A stretch of DNA of 5,099 bases from NCBI GenBank assembly GCA_016208345.1, contig JACQYG010000342.1, forward strand, positions 1 to 5,099. The letters are read 5' to 3'. Made by a program: the position numbers and the translations under genes. Below the pieces are notes generated by a model that was not told the DNA's origin, ran no database searches, and saw only the letters and a program-made list of their open reading frames with translations. This stretch comes from Chloroflexota bacterium. Lineage in GTDB: Bacteria; Chloroflexota; DTOL01; JACQYG01. Shown piece by piece: positions 1 through 5,099 of the stretch. The stretch's first letter is position 1. Each line of letters starts with the position of its first letter.

Positions 1-649
1 CAGCCTGGCCTACCGCCCGGTAGAGCATACTCCGCTGGGGGTGTTTTCTGGCCTCGTCTTTGGTGAGTTCACCAACGGATAGCAGGCGTTCCACCACTGC
101 GTGGTCGCTGGTCCGTTGCACCATGCCGGCCTTGCCGATCAAATAGGCCCGGCTGTCGCCTATCTGGGCAATGTATATGCCCCGACCGAGGAGCAGCGCC
201 GCCGTCAACGTGGTGCCCATGGTTTTGCCCTGGACCCGGGACCAGACAGCAGCGTTGGCGGCCATCACCGCCTGGCCCAATATCTCGTTCACCGGAGCCT
301 GGCCCCTTTCGCCGAGGGTTGGAACGAAGAATTTGTTCAAGATGATGGCAGCGGCCTCTCTCACCGCCAGCTCACTGGCTACTTTACCACCTTCGTGACC
401 GCCCATCCCGTCGGCCACGATGAAGAGCCCCAGCGAGATGTGATCTCCCTGCCGGGGCACGGTGCTTTGGAATATCGCGAATGAATCCTCATTTCGCTCA
501 CGCTGCAAACCGGGATGGGTTGCCACGCCTACCGTAAACGTCGGAGGTCTGTGCAGGTAAGCTCGATGAGGGATTACGGCCGCAGGAGTGGTCACGGGTG
601 CCGGCTGCTCTCGGGCCTTGGCAGCGAAGATCCTGCCCCAGAATCTCAT
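1..649 (-). CDS. PP2C-family (PPM) Ser/Thr protein phosphatase, C-terminus cut by window edge
   Basis: Metal-dependent phosphatase removing phosphate from Ser/Thr, the natural antagonist of the kinase encoded just upstream. I translated the minus strand by hand; 216 codons are visible. PPM motifs occur in order: RERNED (residues 50-55, metal-binding D55), VADGMGGHEGG (78-88, metal-binding D80-G81), MGTTLTAALL (144-153), IGDSRAYL (163-170) and TSDH (180-183), then the ELTKDEARKHPQR segment (194-206) typical of bacterial PstP/PrpC-like enzymes. The C-terminal motifs (a CSDGL-like and a final DN motif) would lie beyond the left edge, so about a quarter to a third of the domain is missing. The first ~38 residues before the domain are non-conserved, Pro/Ala-rich, with no clear signal peptide. 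The ATG at 649 was chosen because GAGGA sits 7 nt upstream. It starts 72 nt after the kinase stop, consistent with one operon. The family call is very secure; the substrate is unknown. Confidence 0.93.
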   Translation of the reverse strand, partial: MRFWGRIFAAKAREQPAPVTTPAAVIPHRAYLHRPPTFTVGVATHPGLQRERNEDSFAIFQSTVPRQGDHISLGLFIVADGMGGHEGGKVASELAVREAAAIILNKFFVPTLGERGQAPVNEILGQAVMAANAAVWSRVQGKTMGTTLTAALLLGRGIYIAQIGDSRAYLIGKAGMVQRTSDHAVVERLLSVGELTKDEARKHPQRSMLYRAVGQA

Positions 650-656
650 GTCCGTT

Positions 657-661
657 TCCTC
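657..661 (-). promoter_or_regulatory. Shine-Dalgarno site of the PP2C phosphatase
   Basis: GAGGA on the minus strand lies 7 nt before the ATG at 649. It decides this start over in-frame GTG codons further inside, such as the one encoding V19. Confidence 0.7.
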
Positions 662-704
662 GTCAGAGATAAAAGAAACCCGAACGTGCGCGTGTCGGCC
701 GATC

Positions 705-718
705 CTTTACCAGTAAAG
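705..718. repeat. Short inverted repeat in the kinase-phosphatase gap
   Basis: CTTTAC - CA - GTAAAG: perfect 6-bp arms with a 2-nt centre, lying 3 nt past the kinase stop codon and 56 nt before the phosphatase start. The near-palindromic form resembles a dimeric repressor site more than an RNA hairpin, as the loop is too small. Function is unknown. Confidence 0.4.
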
Positions 719-721
719 AAG

Positions 722-2635
<1,914 letters not shown>

Positions 2636-2650
2636 TGACACACAGGGCAA

Positions 2651-2655
2651 TCCCT
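2651..2655 (-). promoter_or_regulatory. Candidate Shine-Dalgarno site of the kinase gene
   Basis: AGGGA lies 9 nt before an in-frame GTG at 2641 and 15 nt before the ATG at 2635. The spacing favours the GTG, which would add only two residues (V-S, with the V read as Met). A further AAGGA at 2661-2665 could serve an in-frame TTG at 2650. The site makes the 2635-2650 region the likely start zone. Confidence 0.4.
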
Positions 2656-2669
2656 GCTTTTCCTTGATG

Positions 2670-2734
2670 GTTCCAGGGGGCTGGGGGCCCCGCCCCCTTT
2701 TTCTACACATACTGTAAGGCGTGCTCGCTGGAAC
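2670..2734. repeat. 7-bp inverted repeat flanking the GC hairpin in the meaB-kinase gap
   Basis: GTTCCAG (2670-2676) and CTGGAAC (2728-2734) are perfect inverted copies enclosing 51 nt that hold most of the GC-rich hairpin and its T-run. A 7-bp match can arise by chance; the arrangement is noted because the enclosed segment differs in composition from its surroundings. Confidence 0.3.
2676..2702 (+). terminator. GC-rich hairpin plus T5, terminator-shaped on the plus strand
   Basis: GGGGGC (2676-2681) pairs with GCCCCC (2692-2697); the 10-nt loop itself contains a GGGGCCCC palindrome, and TTTTT follows (2698-2702). This shape is an intrinsic terminator for transcripts running on the plus strand, yet no plus-strand gene is seen upstream. 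On the minus strand the same stem lies in the leader of the kinase gene and has no T-run after it. It may stop antisense transcription, slow polymerase between meaB and the kinase, or be a dispersed intergenic repeat. Confidence 0.35.
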
Positions 2735-2753
2735 AGGTGCCGAGATGGCTCTT

Positions 2754-3797
2754 TTATTCCAGAATCTGGGCTATCAGGTTATTAGCCGCCGTATGTGGGT
2801 CCAGGCGACGGTCGGCGATGTCGCGAATGAGTTGGTCAAGCTCAGCACGGTCCAGCTTATCCATGATCCTCGCTACCAGCGTCTTTCTGATGATGTTCCA
2901 GAGCTCCTCCTCTGCCAGATGCTGGCGCAAGAGGGAGGCGCGGCCGCTGACCTGGAGGTAATCCCGGTGTCGGCTGATCTCGCGGCTCAAGGCTTCGATG
3001 CCTTTCCCCTCCACTGCCACCGTCTTGATGATGGGCGGTTGCCATCCCTGGGGTTGGTGATTCAGCTCCAACATTAATTGAAGCGCCGCGACCGTTCGCT
3101 CGGCCCCATCCTGGTCCGCCTTGTTTACCACCAGGATGTCGGCGATCTCCAGGATGCCTGCTTTGATGGCCTGGATGTCGTCGCCCAGCCCGGGGGCCTC
3201 CACTACGATGGTGGTATGGGCAGTGGCGGCGATCTCCACCTCGTCCTGGCCGACGCCGACGGTCTCCACATAGATGATGTCCTTTCCAAAGGCATCCAAC
3301 ACCTTTACCGCGTCGCCGGTGGCATAGGAGAGCCCGCCCAGGCTGCCTCGCGTGGCCATACTGCGGATGAAAACGCCGGGGTCGCCCGTCAACTCCTGCA
3401 TCCTGATGCGGTCTCCCAGGATGGCGCCGCCGCTGAAGGGGCTGGAGGGGTCCACGGCGACGATCCCCACGGTGAGACCCCGCTGCCTGGATTCCCTGGC
3501 CAACTGGCCCACCAGCGTGCTTTTCCCGGTTCCAGGGGCGCCGGTGACTCCCACCACGTGGGCCCGGCCGGTATGGGGGTACAAGAGGGCCAGGGCTGGG
3601 CAGGCCTCCGGTGAGTCGTCCTCGATCAAGGAGATCAGCCGGGCGACCCCTCGCCGATCGCCTGCCAGCACCCGGTCTGCCAGTTCTCTGGACTCAGCTA
3701 ATGAGGGTGAGATGATTGCCTGGGAAGAGTTCTTTGCTAGTACAGGACCGGCTCTCCTGCCTTCCTTGTTTAGGCGTTCCTCCGTCGCTACCTCCAT
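2754..3797 (-). CDS. meaB: MeaB/ArgK-type G3E P-loop GTPase, chaperone of B12-dependent acyl-CoA mutase
   Basis: Cytosolic GTPase that gates adenosylcobalamin delivery to the mutase and protects it from inactivation. 347 aa from the ATG at 3797, slightly longer than the usual ~320-330 because of a ~33-residue non-conserved N-terminus before the ELADRVLAGDRRGVARLISLIE helix region (38-59). Motifs: Walker A GAPGTGKST (86-94), VDPSSPFSGGAILGDR (115-130), SMATRGSLGGLS (146-157), VETVGVGQ (177-184), PGLGDDIQAIKAG (202-214) and the guanine-specificity NKAD (225-228). The C-terminal ~70 residues fit the family's helical dimerisation arm. The ATG lacks a strong Shine-Dalgarno sequence; it lies 40 nt after the mcmA2 stop, so translation may be coupled to that gene. 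A TTG at 3836 could add 13 residues but also lacks a ribosome site. Placement next to the mutase subunits is classic for meaB. ArgK is an older name for the same family and does not imply an arginine kinase. Confidence 0.95.
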   Translation of the reverse strand: MEVATEERLNKEGRRAGPVLAKNSSQAIISPSLAESRELADRVLAGDRRGVARLISLIEDDSPEACPALALLYPHTGRAHVVGVTGAPGTGKSTLVGQLARESRQRGLTVGIVAVDPSSPFSGGAILGDRIRMQELTGDPGVFIRSMATRGSLGGLSYATGDAVKVLDAFGKDIIYVETVGVGQDEVEIAATAHTTIVVEAPGLGDDIQAIKAGILEIADILVVNKADQDGAERTVAALQLMLELNHQPQGWQPPIIKTVAVEGKGIEALSREISRHRDYLQVSGRASLLRQHLAEEELWNIIRKTLVARIMDKLDRAELDQLIRDIADRRLDPHTAANNLIAQILE

Positions 3798-3837
3798 CTG
3801 AAAATAAACCCAACTGTGTTGGGCGGCTGAAAACAAG

Positions 3838-4236
3838 CTACTGGACGTTTTGTCGCAGGAAATTGACTATGTCACCCGTCGGGGTGCCCGGGCCATAGAT
3901 AGCCCTGATACCCATCTCTTTCAAAGCAGGCACGTCCTCGTCAGGGATGATGCCTCCAGCGAACACAAGGATGCCCTCCAGCCCCTTATCTTTCAATAAC
4001 TTCATGATCCGAGGGAAGAGGGTCATGTGGGCGCCGGAGAGGATGCTCAGGCCCACCACGTCCACGTCCTCCTGAAGGGCTGCCTCGGCGATCATCTCGG
4101 GCGTCTAGCGCAAGCCGGTGTAGATCACCTCCATCCCGGCATCCCGCAGGGCCCTGGCCACCACTTTGGCGCCCCGGTCGTGGCCGTCAAGCCCGGGCTT
4201 GGCAATTAACACCCTGATCTTCTTACCATCTGGCAT
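3838..4236 (-). pseudogene. mcmA2: Cobalamin-binding (small/C-terminal) subunit of methylmalonyl-CoA mutase, with in-frame amber at codon 44
   Basis: The stand-alone B12-binding subunit, a Rossmann-like domain that holds adenosylcobalamin base-off/His-on for the large subunit. Read through the stop, it is 132 codons, a normal family length. All cobalamin motifs are present: DGHDRG (17-22, axial ligand H19) in [15 protein letters not shown] (64-66), and AGG (93-95). Codon 44 (4107-4105) is TAG in the context TGLR-stop-TPE, where relatives carry Gln (LRQTPE; FQTP in fused mutases). One C-to-T change from CAG explains it; the frame is otherwise unbroken. The 43-residue N-terminal piece keeps H19; the 85-residue remainder begins again with ATG at 4095, four codons after the stop. 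Neither piece alone is a complete B12 fold. Start ATG 4236 has AGGAG 7 nt upstream. It may be a true nonsense mutation, a sequencing or assembly error, or a suppressed amber. The family call is very secure; its status as a pseudogene is not. Confidence 0.85.
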
Positions 4237-4237
4237 C

Positions 4238-4286
4238 AATCAGCTCCTGACCAAGGGAGTTGGGCACTGTCCATAGGTTACTGATT
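4238..4286 (-). promoter_or_regulatory. Possible start-site-sequestering stem in the mcmA2 leader
   Basis: The contiguous 3' strand GGAGCTGATT pairs in two blocks: CTCC/GGAG with an 8-nt loop, and AATCAG/CTGATT, with a bulge of about 21 nt on the 5' side. Ten canonical base pairs in total cover the Shine-Dalgarno core and most of the spacer before the ATG. I see no known riboswitch consensus. The role is inferred from pairing alone. Confidence 0.3.
4244..4248 (-). promoter_or_regulatory. Shine-Dalgarno site of mcmA2, possibly masked by a hairpin
   Basis: AGGAG lies 7 nt before the ATG at 4236. In the minus-strand RNA, GGAG (4247-4244) can pair with CTCC (4259-4256), and the adjacent spacer CTGATT (4243-4238) can pair with AATCAG (4286-4281). 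The ribosome site and the bases up to the start codon could therefore be held in a bulged stem. Confidence 0.6.
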
Positions 4287-4380
4287 CTCTTACTAATGCA
4301 AATGACAATGTAAAAGCATTTAGCGCGTTTGCTCTGGTAAAGTGGTGCGTTCAGGCGAAAACCGCCCCATCTCATAGAAG

Positions 4381-4409
4381 ATTTTAACACGCTTTACAAC
4401 CTTTTACAA
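4381..4409 (-). promoter_or_regulatory. Sigma70-like promoter upstream of mcmA2
   Basis: Minus strand -35 TTGTAA (4409-4404), 17-nt spacer, -10 TAAAAT (4386-4381), preceded by TG one base before it (extended -10, TGT-TAAAAT). Predicted start near 4374, giving a leader of about 138 nt before the mcmA2 ATG. It would let mcmA2-meaB, and perhaps the kinase and phosphatase, be transcribed apart from mcmA1. The surroundings are clearly more AT-rich than the coding regions. Confidence 0.5.
4390..4409 (-). repeat. Tandem 10-bp direct repeat inside the promoter
   Basis: TTGTAAAAGG (4409-4400) is followed directly by TTGTAAAGCG (4399-4390); the first seven bases are identical and the period is 10 bp, about one helical turn. 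It overlaps the -35 element and spacer, a place where an activator or repressor could bind. It could also be chance in AT-rich DNA. Confidence 0.35.
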
Positions 4410-4424
4410 TCGGTTGCTTTTCAA

Positions 4425-4476
4425 GGGTGAAGTTGATGGCCGATAGTCTGCCTGTCATCTGCTATCACCCGCCATC
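4425..4476 (-). other. Stem-forming segment just after mcmA1
   Basis: On the minus strand, GATGGC (4476-4471) pairs with GCCATC (4440-4435) around an inner GATAG (4466-4462)/CTATC (4446-4442) stem. Alternatively GGGTGA (4470-4465) pairs with TCACCC (4430-4425). No T-run follows, so it is not a classical intrinsic terminator. It may protect the 3' end of mcmA1 mRNA or play no role. Confidence 0.3.
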
Positions 4477-4484
4477 CGAGGGCA

Positions 4485-5099
4485 TCACCATATCGCCGGC
4501 TCTCGATAGAGGCCGAAGACCTCGCGAAGGACGTCGCAGATCTCACCCAGGGTGGCGTAGGCCTTCACGGCGTCAATGAAATGTGGCATCAGGTTCTCCT
4601 TGCCCTGGGCGGCGTGGCGCACGGCCTCCAGGGTCCGGGCCACGGCCTCGTTGTCGCGCTCGGCCTTGACCCGGGCCAGGCGGGCCCGTTGCTTACGCTC
4701 TCCCTCTGGGTCCATCCTCAACAACGGTATGCTCAGCGGTTCCTCGGTGACATAATCGTTGACTCCCACGATGGTGCGTTCTCGGGCCTCGATCTCCCGC
4801 TGATAACGAGAAGCGCTTTCCGCCAGCTCCCGTTGGAAGAAACCCCTTTCGATGGCCTTTATGACCCCGCCCAGTTTCTCGATTTTCTCGAAATAATCGT
4901 ATACCTCCCTCTCGGTCTGGTTGGTCAGCGCCTCCATGAAGTAACTCCCGGCCAGGGGGTCGATGGTATTCGTGACGCCGCTCTCATGGGCGATGATCTG
5001 TTGGGTGCGCAAGGCAATGCGCACGGCGGTCTCCGAGGGCAGGGCCAGGGCCTCGTCCATGGAGTTGGTGTGCAGGGATTGGGTACCCCCCAGCACCGC
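4485..5099 (-). CDS. mcmA1: Coenzyme-B12-dependent acyl-CoA mutase large subunit (methylmalonyl-CoA mutase type), N-terminus beyond window
   Basis: Catalytic TIM-barrel subunit that performs the radical carbon-skeleton rearrangement, typically methylmalonyl-CoA to succinyl-CoA, together with the small B12 subunit encoded next. Only the last 204 residues are visible, of about 550 in full-length relatives. They include [19 protein letters not shown], then [19 protein letters not shown] and DPLAGSYF, which correspond to the family signature (RIAxxTQxxxxxE...DPxAGS), and then the helical [15 protein letters not shown] and [11 protein letters not shown] segments. It ends naturally at TGA with [10 protein letters not shown], without a fused B12 domain, so this is the two-subunit type. 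The residues that set substrate choice (counterparts of Tyr89 and Arg207 of the Propionibacterium enzyme) lie outside the window. Isobutyryl-CoA or 2-hydroxyisobutyryl-CoA mutase cannot be excluded; methylmalonyl-CoA mutase is the commoner function. The mcmA2 start is 248 nt further on. Confidence 0.92.
   Translation of the reverse strand, partial: AVLGGTQSLHTNSMDEALALPSETAVRIALRTQQIIAHESGVTNTIDPLAGSYFMEALTNQTEREVYDYFEKIEKLGGVIKAIERGFFQRELAESASRYQREIEARERTIVGVNDYVTEEPLSIPLLRMDPEGERKQRARLARVKAERDNEAVARTLEAVRHAAQGKENLMPHFIDAVKAYATLGEICDVLREVFGLYREPAIW

Noticed and set aside
2636..2710. Kinase start at the ATG at 2710
   Set aside because: It lacks a ribosome site and would translate the GC-rich hairpin into a low-complexity R/G/P stretch; starts at 2635-2650 have Shine-Dalgarno-like sequence upstream.
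3798..3836. meaB start at TTG 3836
   Set aside because: No ribosome site precedes it and the added residues are not family-like; the ATG at 3797 is simpler, though its own ribosome site is also weak.
4105..4107. TAG reassigned to an amino acid (alternative code or pyrrolysine)
   Set aside because: mcmA2 itself ends with TAG at a normal family C-terminus; reading that one as sense would run about 47 codons through the start of meaB in another frame. The kinase also ends with TAG at a complete propeller. Standard stops fit better.
4237..4374. Cobalamin riboswitch upstream of mcmA2
   Set aside because: The biology would fit, but I could not find a B12-box-like core or the expected multi-helix layout in the ~138-nt leader. 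A covariance-model search would be decisive.

Overview
The window is one co-directional block on the minus strand. It reads right to left as the 3' end of a coenzyme-B12-dependent acyl-CoA mutase large subunit (mcmA1-type), its small cobalamin-binding subunit (mcmA2-type, interrupted by an in-frame amber codon), the G-protein chaperone meaB, a Ser/Thr protein kinase fused to an eight-bladed PQQ-like beta-propeller, and a PP2C-family protein phosphatase that runs off the left edge. I see no convincing plus-strand gene; the long plus-strand ORFs are antisense shadows of these genes. No tRNA, rRNA, CRISPR array or insertion sequence is visible.

Organism: a GC-rich bacterium using the standard bacterial code (TAA, TAG and TGA all end genes here). 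Three things together suggest a Chloroflexota-like or similar deep-branching bacterium: the two-subunit mutase with a separate B12 subunit, a Hanks-type kinase of the FRDLKPSN / SPPEQY style carrying a cytosolic PQQ-like propeller, and a partner PP2C phosphatase. This placement is an inference from protein style, not a search result.

Layout: mutase large subunit (4485-5099, partial); a 248-nt AT-richer gap (4237-4484) with stem-forming sequence after mcmA1, a good sigma70-like promoter and a possible start-site-masking hairpin; mcmA2 (3838-4236, amber at codon 44); meaB (2754-3797); a 118-nt gap with a very GC-rich hairpin; the PQQ-propeller kinase (722-2635); a 72-nt gap with two short inverted repeats; and the PP2C phosphatase (1-649).

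How the genes fit together: the two mutase subunits form the radical B12 enzyme that rearranges a branched acyl-CoA (methylmalonyl-CoA to succinyl-CoA, or a relative), and MeaB loads and protects its cofactor. The kinase and phosphatase form a reversible Ser/Thr phosphorylation pair whose sensor is probably the propeller. Whether that pair regulates the mutase or is simply a neighbour cannot be told from sequence. The most notable oddity is the amber codon replacing a family-conserved Gln in an otherwise perfect mcmA2.
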